Source: Neobacillus sp. DY30
GTDB lineage: Bacteria; Bacillota; Bacilli; Bacillales; Cytobacillaceae
Direction: 5' to 3'
DNA length: 64,000 bases
NCBI RefSeq assembly: GCF_030123065.1
Contig: NZ_CP126093.1
Span: 5,338,001-5,402,000, forward strand
Position numbers and translations under genes: made by a program
The notes under the pieces: model-generated
Seen by the model: only the letters and a program-made list of their open reading frames with translations
Databases searched by the model: none
Told to the model about the DNA's origin: nothing
Part shown: one piece after another, positions 7,623 through 15,872 of the stretch
Position numbering within the stretch: the first letter of the stretch is position 1
How the letters are laid out: every line of letters starts with the position of its first letter

Positions 7623-8626
7623 TCCAACCTTCACTAATTAGAAAACAACGTATCATTTTCATTAGTTTAATTGCATTAATTATCCTTACGCTCGTAGTTG
7701 GAATGGGGTTAGGTCCTGCCTCACTTTCTTACGACAGGCTGATCCCTGCCCTTATTGGCCAAGGTACGTTTAAAGAGGAATTTGTGTTATTTTCTGTTCG
7801 ATTGCCGCGGATCATCATCACCCTCTTAGCTGGTATGGCACTAGCTTTATCAGGGGCTATTTTACAAGGCATCACGCGTAATGATTTAGCTGACCCTGGG
7901 ATTATTGGGATTAACTCTGGAGCGGGTGTTGCTGTCACGGTTTTCTTTTTGTTTTTCCCGATAGAGGCAGGTTCGTTTGTCTACATGCTCCCACTTGTTG
8001 CTTTTCTCGGAGCATTGCTGACTGCTGTACTAATCTATCTATTCGCATACAGCAAAACAGAAGGAATGCAGCCTGTTCGGCTGGTGTTAATCGGAGTTGG
8101 TTTTTCGATGGCACTTTCCGGAGCCATGATTGTCCTGATCTCCTCTGCTGAACGGGTAAAGGTCGACTTTATCGCTAAATGGTTAGCCGGGAATATTTGG
8201 GGAACCGATTGGCCATTTATTTGGGCACTCCTCCCTTGGCTGGTCGTACTGCTTCCTTTTACTTTATACAAAGCAAACCGCTTAAACCTTCTCAGCCTGA
8301 GTGAACCAGTGGCCATTGGGGTCGGTGTTTCAATCGAAAAAGAACGGATTGTCTTACTCATTACCGCTGTCGCCCTTGCAGCATCTGCTGTTTCCGTTAC
8401 TGGTGGAATTACCTTTATCGGCTTAATGGCGCCGCATATGGCAAAAGCATTAGTAGGACCGCGAAATCAGTTATTTATTCCAATCGCCATTCTAATTGGC
8501 GGCTGGCTGCTCGTATTTGCAGACACTTTGGGACGGAATATCATGGAATCTGCAGGCGTCCCTGCCGGTATTATGGTTGCACTAATTGGAGCACCCTACT
8601 TTATTTATCTTTTATTGAAAAAATAA
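7619..8626 (+). CDS. Siderophore ABC transporter permease 2 (FecCD family)
   Basis: A second FecCD permease of 335 residues, parallel to the preceding one: VRLPRIIITLLAGMAL, GITRNDLADPGIIGINSGAG, APHMAKALVGP and FADTLGRNI. It forms the heterodimeric channel with the upstream permease. The start overlaps the upstream stop (ATGA) and the gene is followed by a strong terminator, so it closes the iron-uptake operon. Confidence 0.93.
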   Translation: MIQPSLIRKQRIIFISLIALIILTLVVGMGLGPASLSYDRLIPALIGQGTFKEEFVLFSVRLPRIIITLLAGMALALSGAILQGITRNDLADPGIIGINSGAGVAVTVFFLFFPIEAGSFVYMLPLVAFLGALLTAVLIYLFAYSKTEGMQPVRLVLIGVGFSMALSGAMIVLISSAERVKVDFIAKWLAGNIWGTDWPFIWALLPWLVVLLPFTLYKANRLNLLSLSEPVAIGVGVSIEKERIVLLITAVALAASAVSVTGGITFIGLMAPHMAKALVGPRNQLFIPIAILIGGWLLVFADTLGRNIMESAGVPAGIMVALIGAPYFIYLLLKK

Positions 8627-8662
8627 GGCGTTATCCTTGGAAAAGGATACGCCTGTTTTTTG
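8627..8662 (+). terminator. Terminator of the siderophore operon
   Basis: GGCGT-ATCC pairs with GGATACGCC (one bulge) and is followed by a T-rich tract directly after the permease stop. Confidence 0.88.
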
Positions 8663-8712
8663 TTTTGGCTTTGTTAAAGACTGATGTTGATTTCTCTCAC
8701 CAAAAAACTTTT

Positions 8713-8970
8713 GAAGGACTAATCTTACTGTGGGCTCTCCTGATTTGTCTTTTATCAACCTTATGAAGGACTAATCTTACTATGGAATCTCCTGATTTGT
8801 CTTTCATCAACCTTATGAAGGACTTATCTTCATGTGGAATCTCCTGATTTGTCTTTCATCAACCTTATGAAGGACTAATCTTACTGTGGAATTTCCTGAT
8901 TTGTCTTTCATCAACCTTATGAAGGACTTATCTCACCGGAAATTCACCTGATTTGTCCTTCATCGTCCTT
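8713..8970. repeat. Tandem palindromic repeat, locus 1 (52-bp period, 5 units)
   Basis: GAAGGACT recurs at 8713, 8765, 8817, 8869 and 8921, a spacing of exactly 52 bp. Each unit holds arm GATTTGTCTTTCAT, loop CAACCTT, arm ATGAAGGACTAATC and a 17-nt linker. The arms pair to form a 14-bp hairpin with minor mismatches. It lies between convergent genes (siderophore permease and ytcD) in an otherwise gene-free 390 bp. Other loci of the same plan are at 21.8, 30.7, 50.9 and 62.5 kb. Confidence 0.9.
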
Positions 8971-9016
8971 TTTATATCGCTGAACTAAAAATCAACAATG
9001 AAATTTAACAAAGCTT

Positions 9017-9388
9017 TTATTTTAAATGTTCATTTAGCACGTTTTCTTCTAGGACATCTAAACTTCCATACACTTTGGTAATATGTTTTTCTCCCCATGT
9101 GCAAAGTGAATTTAAAATCCCTTCTAAACTCCTGCCATACTCACTTAACTCATACTCCACTTTCGGCGGAACTTGATTATAAACAATACGGTTAATCACT
9201 CCATCCTCCTCTAATTCACGCAATTGCTGCGTCAACATTTTCTGAGTTATATCAGGCATCAAGCGTTTCAATTCACTTGTACGTTTCTTACCGTGGGTTA
9301 AATGGCAGAGAATCACACACTTCCACTTGCCTCCGATTACTTCCAACGTTGCTTCTACAGATATATTGTATTTCTTTTGTTGCTTCAT
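9017..9388 (-). CDS. ytcD: HxlR-family transcriptional regulator (YtcD-like)
   Basis: A winged-helix regulator of 123 residues. The sequence VIGGKWKCVILCHLTHGKKRTSELKR... (shown in parts: GGKWK, RTSELKR, ITQKMLTQQLRELEEDG) is the HxlR/DUF24 core. The cysteine in KWKCVIL could be redox-sensitive, as in related YodB-type proteins, but this is inference. It is divergent from an MFS pump and an aldo-keto reductase, the same arrangement as B. subtilis ytcD-ytbDE, so it most likely controls those genes and itself through the repeats between them. An RBS AGAGGGG precedes the ATG. Confidence 0.85.
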   Translation of the reverse strand: MKQQKKYNISVEATLEVIGGKWKCVILCHLTHGKKRTSELKRLMPDITQKMLTQQLRELEEDGVINRIVYNQVPPKVEYELSEYGRSLEGILNSLCTWGEKHITKVYGSLDVLEENVLNEHLK

Positions 9389-9420
9389 ACGTAATTCCCC
9401 TCTTATTCATAGGCACTTTT

Positions 9421-9463
9421 AAGTATCTATATTACTTGAAAGTATCTATATCACTTTAAAGTG
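9421..9463. promoter_or_regulatory. Putative operator region of the HxlR regulator
   Basis: A direct repeat AAGTATCTATAT occurs at 9421-9432 and 9440-9451 (19 bp apart), followed at once by the perfect 12-bp palindrome CACTTTAAAGTG (9452-9463). It lies between the divergent ytcD and ytbD starts. Function is inferred from position. Confidence 0.5.
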
Positions 9464-9506
9464 CGTACTTCACTAATATCTCACTATATCCCATAATAAC
9501 ATTTAT

Positions 9507-9531
9507 CGATTGGGCCGTAAAAAGCCAATCG
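9507..9531 (+). other. Hairpin in the ytbD 5' leader
   Basis: CGATTGG and CCAATCG can pair just upstream of the ytbD RBS. No T run follows; possibly a leader structure or mRNA stabiliser. Confidence 0.35.
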
Positions 9532-9562
9532 TTAAAAAATTTACTGAAGGAGGAGACACCAT

Positions 9563-10795
9563 ATGTCTTTCAATCATAAACAAAGTTTATTTGCGCTGCT
9601 GGCATTAGCCATTAGTGCCTTTGCAATTGGAACCACTGAATTTATCAGTGTCGGACTTTTACCGTTAATTGCAAATGATTTAGAAATACCCGTTACAACG
9701 GCGGGTTTAACAGTTTCCTTATATGCCCTCGGAGTTACCTTCGGAGCACCGATTCTGACATCTCTTACTTCTAGTATGTCACGGAAATCTTTATTGCTTT
9801 GGATCATGGTCATTTTTATTATCGGAAATGGTCTTGCGGCAAGCGCAACGAGCATCAGCGTCCTCTTGGCAGCGCGCGTTATATCAGCACTTTCACATGG
9901 TATTTTCATGTCAATCGGCTCTACCATCGCAGCTGATTTAGTACCAGAAAATCGTAGAGCCAGTGCAATCTCCATTATGTTTTCAGGACTAACCGTGGCC
10001 ACGGTAACAGGTGTTCCGCTTGGTACTTTTATTGGTCAACAATTTGGCTGGAGAATGGCGTTTGTTCTGATTATTGTTGTCGGAGTCATCGCATTACTTG
10101 CGAATAGTATTCTGGTTCCATCGTCTTTACGAAAAGGTAGTGTTTCATCTTTTCGTGACCAAATCAAAATCGTCACAAATGGCCGGCTTTTACTAGTATT
10201 TATCATTACTGCTTTAGGGTATGGAGGAACATTTGTCGTCTTTACTTATCTAGCTCCAATCCTGCAGGAGATCACTGGCTTTAAAGAAGCAACTGTAGTT
10301 GCGATTCTACTTGGCTATGGAATTGCGATAGCAATCGGAAATATGATTGGAGGAAAGGTATCCAATCAAAATCCGATTAAGGCACTATTTTATATGTTTA
10401 TCATCCAAGCTGTTGTCTTAGTTATTTTAATGTTTACAGCACCATTTAAAATAGCTGGATTAATCACGATTTTCTTTATGGGTCTGCTGGCTTTTATGAA
10501 CGTTCCTGGATTGCAAGTGTATGTGGTCATGTTGGCAGAGCGGTATGTCCCAAGCGCTGTAGACGTAGCTTCAGCCCTTAATATTGCTGCATTCAATGCA
10601 GGGATCGCGATTGGTTCCTATTTAGGCGGAATCATAACCGATTCAATTGGACTCATCCATACCACTTGGATTGGTGCCTTGATGGTTCTTGGCGCTGTCT
10701 TCCTTACTGGCTGGAGCCGAAAGCTTGAAGAAAAAAATAAAAACGTTACTGATAACCAGTGTTTATTTTCAAATCAAAAATTGGAGGTTCAATAA
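9563..10795 (+). CDS. ytbD: MFS (DHA1-type) efflux transporter, YtbD-like
   Basis: A 410-residue, twelve-helix major facilitator of the drug:H+ antiporter-1/AraJ type. The N-terminus has AISAFAIGTTEF, and the helix 2-3 loop, helix 4 arginine region (LAARVISALSHGIF) and helix 5 motif (GVPLGTFIGQ) are all recognisable. The ATG start lies 7 nt after AAGGAGGAG. It forms an operon with the aldo-keto reductase gene 1 nt downstream and is divergent from ytcD. The substrate is unknown; the pairing with a carbonyl reductase and a DUF24-type regulator suggests detoxification of reactive electrophiles, which is inference. Confidence 0.86.
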   Translation: MSFNHKQSLFALLALAISAFAIGTTEFISVGLLPLIANDLEIPVTTAGLTVSLYALGVTFGAPILTSLTSSMSRKSLLLWIMVIFIIGNGLAASATSISVLLAARVISALSHGIFMSIGSTIAADLVPENRRASAISIMFSGLTVATVTGVPLGTFIGQQFGWRMAFVLIIVVGVIALLANSILVPSSLRKGSVSSFRDQIKIVTNGRLLLVFIITALGYGGTFVVFTYLAPILQEITGFKEATVVAILLGYGIAIAIGNMIGGKVSNQNPIKALFYMFIIQAVVLVILMFTAPFKIAGLITIFFMGLLAFMNVPGLQVYVVMLAERYVPSAVDVASALNIAAFNAGIAIGSYLGGIITDSIGLIHTTWIGALMVLGAVFLTGWSRKLEEKNKNVTDNQCLFSNQKLEVQ

Positions 10796-10796
10796 A

Positions 10797-11639
10797 ATGA
10801 CAAACAACTTACAAGCAACAACTACTTTATCTAATGGGGTAAACATGCCTTGGTTCGGTCTAGGGGTATTCAAAGTCGAAGAAGGTCCCGAATTAGTGAA
10901 TGCTGTTAAATTTGCAATTAAACAAGGTTATCGCAGTATTGATACAGCCGCTATTTATGGGAATGAAGAAGGCGTTGGACAGGCCATTCAGGAAGCAATC
11001 AACGAATACGGAATAACAAGAGATGAATTATTCATTACCTCAAAAGTTTGGAATTCTGATTTAGGTTATGAATCAACAATAGCTGCATATGAAACAAGCT
11101 TAGAAAAACTAGGTCTCGACTATCTTGATCTATACCTTGTTCACTGGCCGGTAGAGGATAAATATCTAGAAGCATGGAGGGCATTAGAGACTCTTTATAG
11201 TGAAGGAAGAGTTAGAGCAATAGGAGTAAGCAACTTTCAAGTCCACCATCTTGAAAAAGTAATGAAGAATGCAAAAACAAAACCAATGGTCAATCAAGTG
11301 GAATACCACCCACGTCTAACTCAGGCAGAAGTCAAAACCTTTTGTGATAACAACGGCATTCAATTTGAAGCCTGGTCCCCTTTAATGCAGGGTCAATTAT
11401 TTGATAATCCTCTATTAAAGGAACTAGCCAATAAATATAACAAAACCATCGCTCAAATCATTTTACGCTGGGATTTACAAAATGGGGTTGTTACCATACC
11501 TAAATCAACAAAGGAACGCAGAATAATAGAGAACTCAACCATATTTGATTTTGAACTGACAGCAGAAGATATGGACCGAATAACTAGTCTAAACGAAAAT
11601 CATAGAGTCGGTCCAGACCCTGATAATATTGACTTTTAG
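10797..11639 (+). CDS. ytbE: Aldo/keto reductase (YtbE-like)
   Basis: A 280-residue NADPH-dependent reductase of the AKR5 group. The catalytic tetrad is visible: Asp and Tyr in YRSIDTAAIYGNE, Lys in ITSKVWN and His in LVHWPV. The NADPH site IPKSTKERRI and GVSNFQ are present. The start ATG 10797 is 1 nt after the stop of ytbD with TTGGAGG at 9 nt; longer frames into ytbD are not supported. It probably reduces toxic aldehydes or ketones in the cytoplasm. Confidence 0.92.
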   Translation: MTNNLQATTTLSNGVNMPWFGLGVFKVEEGPELVNAVKFAIKQGYRSIDTAAIYGNEEGVGQAIQEAINEYGITRDELFITSKVWNSDLGYESTIAAYETSLEKLGLDYLDLYLVHWPVEDKYLEAWRALETLYSEGRVRAIGVSNFQVHHLEKVMKNAKTKPMVNQVEYHPRLTQAEVKTFCDNNGIQFEAWSPLMQGQLFDNPLLKELANKYNKTIAQIILRWDLQNGVVTIPKSTKERRIIENSTIFDFELTAEDMDRITSLNENHRVGPDPDNIDF

Positions 11640-11650
11640 CAAAAATAACA

Positions 11651-11683
11651 GGCGCCCCTATAAAAGGAGCGCCAATTTTTATA
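11651..11683. terminator. Bidirectional terminator ytbE / phnA
   Basis: GGCGC-CCCT and AAGG-AGCGCC form a stem followed by TTTTT on the plus strand. It lies between convergent genes. Confidence 0.8.
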
Positions 11684-12014
11684 TCTTTTTAACATACTCA
11701 GATTTCAAGCTCATCGCACCAAATCCATCAATTTTACAATCGATATTATGGTCCCCATCAACTAAACGAATATTTTTCACCTTCGTACCTTGTTTTAGCG
11801 TCGATGAACTACCTTTTACTTTAAGGTCCTTTATTACCGTAACGGTATCACCATCACTTAAAACATTACCATTTGCATCTTTTATAACCCTTACCTCTTC
11901 TTCAGTGGCAGATTCTAAACTCCACTCATTACCGCACTCCGGACAGATTAGTAAACTTCCATCTTCATATGTATATTCTGAATGACATTTGGGGCAATTT
12001 GGCAAAGCAGCCAT
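11679..12014 (-). CDS. phnA: PhnA/YjdM-type zinc-ribbon protein
   Basis: A 111-residue protein with an N-terminal zinc ribbon (CPKCHSEYTYEDG and CPECGNEW, two CxxC pairs) followed by a KOW/SH3-like PhnA domain (KDANGNVLSDGDTVTVIKDLKVKG). Family members are widespread and were named after the phosphonate locus, but they are not known to take part in phosphonate breakdown here: no phn genes are nearby. GGAGG precedes the ATG. It is monocistronic. Confidence 0.88.
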   Translation of the reverse strand: MAALPNCPKCHSEYTYEDGSLLICPECGNEWSLESATEEEVRVIKDANGNVLSDGDTVTVIKDLKVKGSSSTLKQGTKVKNIRLVDGDHNIDCKIDGFGAMSLKSEYVKKI

Positions 12015-12162
12015 ACTTCATATCCTCCATTCGTTCTGTTCTTTGTATATTGTGGCATAGGTTTTTCAGACAGACAAGCACCTTCTCAATTGCTGCTTCA
12101 CTTTTTCAAGCACAATCATGCAAGATAGGTTTGGGCTTTATGATTTTTTATGAAATCAATCT

Positions 12163-12202
12163 CTTGACATCGAGATAAATATGTATTATATTTATCTCGA
12201 AT
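12163..12202 (+). promoter_or_regulatory. Promoter with embedded palindromic operator for the FMN reductase gene
   Basis: TTGACA followed about 17 nt later by TATATT forms a sigma-A promoter. The spacer and downstream region contain TCGAGATAAAT and, after 9 nt, its exact complement ATTTATCTCGA, an 11-bp inverted repeat. The ATCTCGA half-site resembles operators of quinone-sensing MarR/MhqR-type repressors; that identification is inference. Confidence 0.6.
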
Positions 12203-12344
12203 TAAAAATATATTATTTAATTATATTTTAATTAAAAGCAAATGAAATCAAAAAACCTAAATAGATAAAAAATAACAACAAGGGGTGAACAGCATGGGTT
12301 TTTTCAACAAATTATTTGGTACAACAACTAAGGAGGAAGAAACA

Positions 12345-12893
12345 ATGACAAAAGCTAAATTAAAAATCGGTATTATCTTAGGAAGCACACGTCAAGGACG
12401 TGTCAGCCCGCAAGTAGGAGAATGGGTAAAAGGAATTGCTGACCAACGTGGAGATGCAGATTACGAAATCGTTGATATCGCAGACTACAAACTGCCATTC
12501 TTAGGTACTACTGATGGTTCAGAACCAGGAATTGCTGCTTGGAATCAAAAACTTGCTGAATTAGACGGCTTCGTATTTATTGTTCAAGAATACAACCACA
12601 GCATTACAGGTGCATTAAAAAATGCTCTTGATTTTGCACGTGAAGCATGGAATGACAAAGCTGCTGGTATCGTAAGCTATGGTTCAACAGGTGGAGCTCG
12701 TGCTGCTGAACATTTACGAGGTATTCTTGGTGAATTAAAAGTAGCTGACGTTCGTACACATCCAACATTATCTTTATTCACAGACTTTGAAAACGGCTCT
12801 GTATTCAAACCTCAAGATCTACACCAAACAAACATGACAGCAATGCTTGACGAAGTAATCGCTTGGAGCGGAGCTTTAAAAACAATCCGCTAA
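12345..12893 (+). CDS. NADPH-dependent FMN reductase / azoreductase-like flavoprotein
   Basis: A flavodoxin-fold reductase of 182 residues. IGIILGSTRQGRVSP binds the FMN phosphate, QEYNHSITGALKNALDF is the second flavin loop, and YGSTGGARAAEHLR follows. Members reduce quinones, azo dyes or chromate. ATG 12345 sits 8 nt after AGGAGG (12331-12336) and starts right before the fold. An in-frame upstream ATG at 12294 with its own AGGGG RBS would add 17 residues (MGFFNKLFG...), so two forms may be made. An operator-like palindrome upstream suggests induction by electrophiles. It is monocistronic. Confidence 0.88.
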   Translation: MTKAKLKIGIILGSTRQGRVSPQVGEWVKGIADQRGDADYEIVDIADYKLPFLGTTDGSEPGIAAWNQKLAELDGFVFIVQEYNHSITGALKNALDFAREAWNDKAAGIVSYGSTGGARAAEHLRGILGELKVADVRTHPTLSLFTDFENGSVFKPQDLHQTNMTAMLDEVIAWSGALKTIR

Positions 12894-12901
12894 TATCAAA
12901 A

Positions 12902-12940
12902 AAATGCGCCAGAGTCTATTCCAAGACTGTGGCGCATTTT
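12902..12940 (+). terminator. Terminator-like hairpin A after the FMN reductase gene
   Basis: AATGCGCCA-AGTCT pairs with AGACT-TGGCGCATT and is followed by TTT. A close copy (hairpin B) occurs at 13207-13248. Confidence 0.8.
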
Positions 12941-12950
12941 CGGCTTATTT

Positions 12951-13195
12951 TAGCCTGTGTTACAGTGAAACTTTGTTATTGGCACCTGTTGATTTGCGCG
13001 GAAGGCACGAAGACTCCTGCAGGAGTACGGAGCAAGTGAGACCCCACAGGCGCTTGCGCCGAGGAGGCTCACCGCAACGCCTGCGGAAAGCGAAGTGCCT
13101 CGGACAGGCAGAGATCGCGCCTGTCCCTGCGGTGATTATTCAGAGAAGCTTTCCTTAGTGGAGCGCAAATCAACAGATCATTTTGACACAGGCTA
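12951..13195. repeat. GC-rich dispersed element with nested inverted repeats
   Basis: The outer arms TAGCCTGTGT (12951-12960) and ACACAGGCTA (13186-13195) are perfect complements. The inner arms CTGTTGATTTGCGC (12986-12999) and GCGCAAATCAACAG (13163-13176) are also perfect. The interior is much richer in GC than its surroundings and contains GAAGACTCCTGCAGGAGTA, GAGACCCCACAGGCGC and GAGGAGGCTCACCGC, stretches I recall as part of a common Bacillaceae intergenic repeat. Apparent reading frames inside it have no RBS and look non-coding. It resembles a non-autonomous mobile or RNA-like element. Confidence 0.7.
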
Positions 13196-13206
13196 TCAAA
13201 TCACAT

Positions 13207-13248
13207 AATGCGCTACAGTCAATTAACGACTGTGGCGCATTTTTTTTG
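13207..13248 (+). terminator. Hairpin B, second copy of the flanking terminator
   Basis: AATGCGCTACAGTC and GACTGTGGCGCATT enclose a 7-nt loop and are followed by eight T residues. It shares its arms with hairpin A on the other side of the GC-rich element. Confidence 0.85.
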
Positions 13249-13353
13249 ACCTTTGTGTTTTTACCAATTTGTCCAAGCCTTCCCTTTCAAAAAGCATATC
13301 TTATTTTTAGAGAATAACAAATTTAATTATCATTTTTGAAAGGAGAATAAAAA

Positions 13354-14415
13354 TTGCCTAAAGCTATTCATTTAAACCTGCGAGTGGACCCGACTCAGTA
13401 TATTCCCCAGATTCGCGAAGTCCCTGGCTATGATTATATCCATTTGGTCAGGCAGCCTAAGTATATGGTTCATCTGCCGCTTCTCAATGAAAAGGTCCAC
13501 TACCTCAGTGAAATTTTTTCACCAAAAGAATATGTAGAAAAAAACAAAATATCATTAATCCATGCCCACCATGGTCAATTAGGTTTATTATTGCTTCCAT
13601 TTAAAGAAGAAACCAACCTGCCGCTCGTAACCAGTTTCCGCGGTAGAGATGCAACCCTTGCCAATCAGCCTACTGACTATTTGAATGGCATAAAAATGCT
13701 TTTCGAACAAGGAGATCGCTTTTTCCCTGTTTGTCAGTATCTTGCACACCGAATTAATTTATGGGGATGTCCTGCCGATAAAATTAGAGTTCTCTACGGA
13801 GGAGTTGACCTTAATCTTTTCCCTTATAAGGGCCCAAATCTACATGGATCACAAAACATTGTTTCGATTGGGAGATTAGTAGAGAAGAAAGGACACCATG
13901 TCTTAATGCAGGCGTTTAGTAAGATTAAAGAAAAATTTCCTAATGCAACCCTTACCATTATTGGAGGCGGCGAGCTGGAAGGGTATATTAAATCGCTGGC
14001 TGCTCAGTTGAATTTAGGAACTTCATTTCGTTTATTAAATCGTGTACCGAAAAATCAAATACCAGAATTAATGGGACAAGCTGATATATTTTGTGCACCA
14101 AGCATAACAGCGTCCAATGGCGATGTGGAAGGTATTCCGAATACGATTAAAGAGGCTATGGCAACGGGCATACCAGTGCTCACCACCAACCATGCTGGTA
14201 TTCCAGAAATCATCACCAATAACCAAAATGGTATTTTAGTACGTGAAAATGATGTTGACCATCTCGCAGAAGCATTAGAATTTATGTTATTAAATAGACA
14301 CCTTTGGGAAGGTTATACCATTGCAGCTCGTCAAAGAGTAGAACAAAACTTTGACCAGAAAAAGCAGCTGCTCTTACAGGCCAAATATTATGATGAATTG
14401 TTAGGGGGATCATAA
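13354..14415 (+). CDS. GT4-family glycosyltransferase
   Basis: A GT-B fold glycosyltransferase of 353 residues. The N-terminal acceptor half includes IHAHHGQLG and SFRGRD. The C-terminal donor half has VSIGRLVEKKGHH, LTIIGGGELEGYI and a sugar-nucleotide motif EGIPNTIKEAMATGIPVLTT with the EAM catalytic glutamate region. TTG 13354 follows GAAAGGAG at 8 nt. It overlaps the next gene by 1 nt (TAATG), starting a three-gene operon with a kinase-like protein and a UDP-glucuronate epimerase. It is likely cytoplasmic and adds a sugar to a cell-surface glycan or teichuronic-type polymer; the substrate is unknown. Confidence 0.88.
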   Translation: MPKAIHLNLRVDPTQYIPQIREVPGYDYIHLVRQPKYMVHLPLLNEKVHYLSEIFSPKEYVEKNKISLIHAHHGQLGLLLLPFKEETNLPLVTSFRGRDATLANQPTDYLNGIKMLFEQGDRFFPVCQYLAHRINLWGCPADKIRVLYGGVDLNLFPYKGPNLHGSQNIVSIGRLVEKKGHHVLMQAFSKIKEKFPNATLTIIGGGELEGYIKSLAAQLNLGTSFRLLNRVPKNQIPELMGQADIFCAPSITASNGDVEGIPNTIKEAMATGIPVLTTNHAGIPEIITNNQNGILVRENDVDHLAEALEFMLLNRHLWEGYTIAARQRVEQNFDQKKQLLLQAKYYDELLGGS

Positions 14416-15872
14416 TGGAAGATTTCAAATTAATTAACGTAACGAAAGGACCAAAAACTCTATTAATTGATAACCCCACTAACTACCCTTTAATTGGAAT
14501 GGGTGCTCAAGGTGCTGTCTTTAAATTATCGGAGGAGCGCTGTGTAAAAATTTATTCTAATACACTTCAAGCTCAAATGGAATTAGAGGCGCTTCAAGCA
14601 GGGCAAAACTTAGAATTCTTTCCTCGATTATATGATTATGGCAAGAACTATATCGTCATGGAATACTTTAATGCTCCCACATTAAAGGAATACCTCCGAA
14701 ATTGCACATATATTCCGGAATCCATTACAAAGAAGTTGCTGAATACTTTAAGTGAAATGAGAAAGGCCCAATTCACAATGGTTGACGCTCCGTTACGGCA
14801 TATTTTCGTCCTTGAAAATGAAGAACTAAAGCTCATTGACCATGTAAATGCCTTCAAGCGCGTACATCCTGTGCCGCTAAAATTATTAAGAGATTTAAAC
14901 ATGATGTTATTAAAAGAATCCTTTTTATCTCAAGTTAAAAAGTTTGAACCAGACACATATGAAACCTGGCAAAGATATTTCGATGAAAACAAAATAGACT
15001 ATCGAAACATTCCTGTCTTTTCTGGAGGAAATGGTGAAGGAGTAAAAGTCGATAGCGCCATCTCGCAAACATTAATTGGAGCAGGTCACCAAGGTGCGGT
15101 CTTTCGTATTGCTGAGGATCAGTGCGTAAAAATCTATGGAAAACCAGAACATTGTGAAATGGAAAGAACGATTTTATTGGCGAATCAAGACCTTTCCTTT
15201 ATCCCAAAAGTATATGAAATAGGCGTCAACTACGTTGTCATGGAATATTTATCGGGACCAGATTTAAACACCTATCTAAAAAAACAAATCACCCTTCCTC
15301 CTACTGTCACAAAACTCTTGCTAGACATTTTAACATCTCAAAAACAAGCAGGTTTTAAACAAATTGATGCTCCATTACGGCATGTTTTTGTCACCAATTC
15401 AGGCTTTAAAATGGTCGACCATGTGTATTCGTTCTCTCGTCTGCAAGAACGTCCATTAGAACTTTTCCAAAACCTTCATGAAAGAGGTTTCCTTGACGCA
15501 TTTCTTGAGCAAGTAATGCTTCTTGATCCAGCCACACATGCGGAATGGACGAAAACTCCAATCCCGCTTACGGAAGAAGAAGTTCAAATGGAAATTAAGG
15601 ACATCCCTACTGTACTGCCAGTAATAAAAAATCAGAAAAACATAAAAGTGAATAAGCAGAAAAATGCCAAGGGTCATGAAAAGGGTCGTGACCATAAAAA
15701 TGGCAAGGATCATGGTAAGTACAACGGCCATAAAAAGGACAAGGGTTATGGTAAGGAACGTGACCATAAAAAAGGGCATGGCAGTGATAAGGACCACCGT
15801 CAAAGCAGTAAGAAAGATAATAAGGATAAAAAGAAGGGAAATGATCGTAAAAAAGGATCTGATAAAAAATGA
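14415..15872 (+). CDS. Tandem kinase-like protein with Lys/His-rich tail
   Basis: A 485-residue protein built from two similar halves plus a tail. Half 1 has LIGMGAQGAVF (26-36), CVKIY with Lys45, a VMEY hinge, DAPLRHIFV (about 122-131) and LIDHV. Half 2 repeats these as LIGAGHQGAVF (220-230), CVKIY, VMEY, DAPLRHVFV (about 316) and MVDHV. This is the order of a eukaryote-like kinase core, but the catalytic HxD and DFG sites are degenerate, so activity is doubtful. Residues ~405-485 are a low-complexity Lys/His/Gly/Asp tail with HKKG/HGKD-like repeats, strongly basic. It overlaps the glycosyltransferase (TAATG) and the epimerase (ATGA), implying coupled translation and a shared role in surface glycan synthesis. 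I do not recognise a characterised homologue. Confidence 0.75.
   Translation: MEDFKLINVTKGPKTLLIDNPTNYPLIGMGAQGAVFKLSEERCVKIYSNTLQAQMELEALQAGQNLEFFPRLYDYGKNYIVMEYFNAPTLKEYLRNCTYIPESITKKLLNTLSEMRKAQFTMVDAPLRHIFVLENEELKLIDHVNAFKRVHPVPLKLLRDLNMMLLKESFLSQVKKFEPDTYETWQRYFDENKIDYRNIPVFSGGNGEGVKVDSAISQTLIGAGHQGAVFRIAEDQCVKIYGKPEHCEMERTILLANQDLSFIPKVYEIGVNYVVMEYLSGPDLNTYLKKQITLPPTVTKLLLDILTSQKQAGFKQIDAPLRHVFVTNSGFKMVDHVYSFSRLQERPLELFQNLHERGFLDAFLEQVMLLDPATHAEWTKTPIPLTEEEVQMEIKDIPTVLPVIKNQKNIKVNKQKNAKGHEKGRDHKNGKDHGKYNGHKKDKGYGKERDHKKGHGSDKDHRQSSKKDNKDKKKGNDRKKGSDKK

Noticed and set aside
8713..8970. Possible CRISPR array
   Set aside because: The whole 52-bp unit repeats, including the linker, so there are no unique spacers, and no cas genes are in the window.
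12904..13158. An 84-codon reading frame inside the GC-rich element
   Set aside because: It has no ribosome binding site, starts inside a hairpin and is Arg/Pro-rich as expected for translated GC-rich non-coding DNA.
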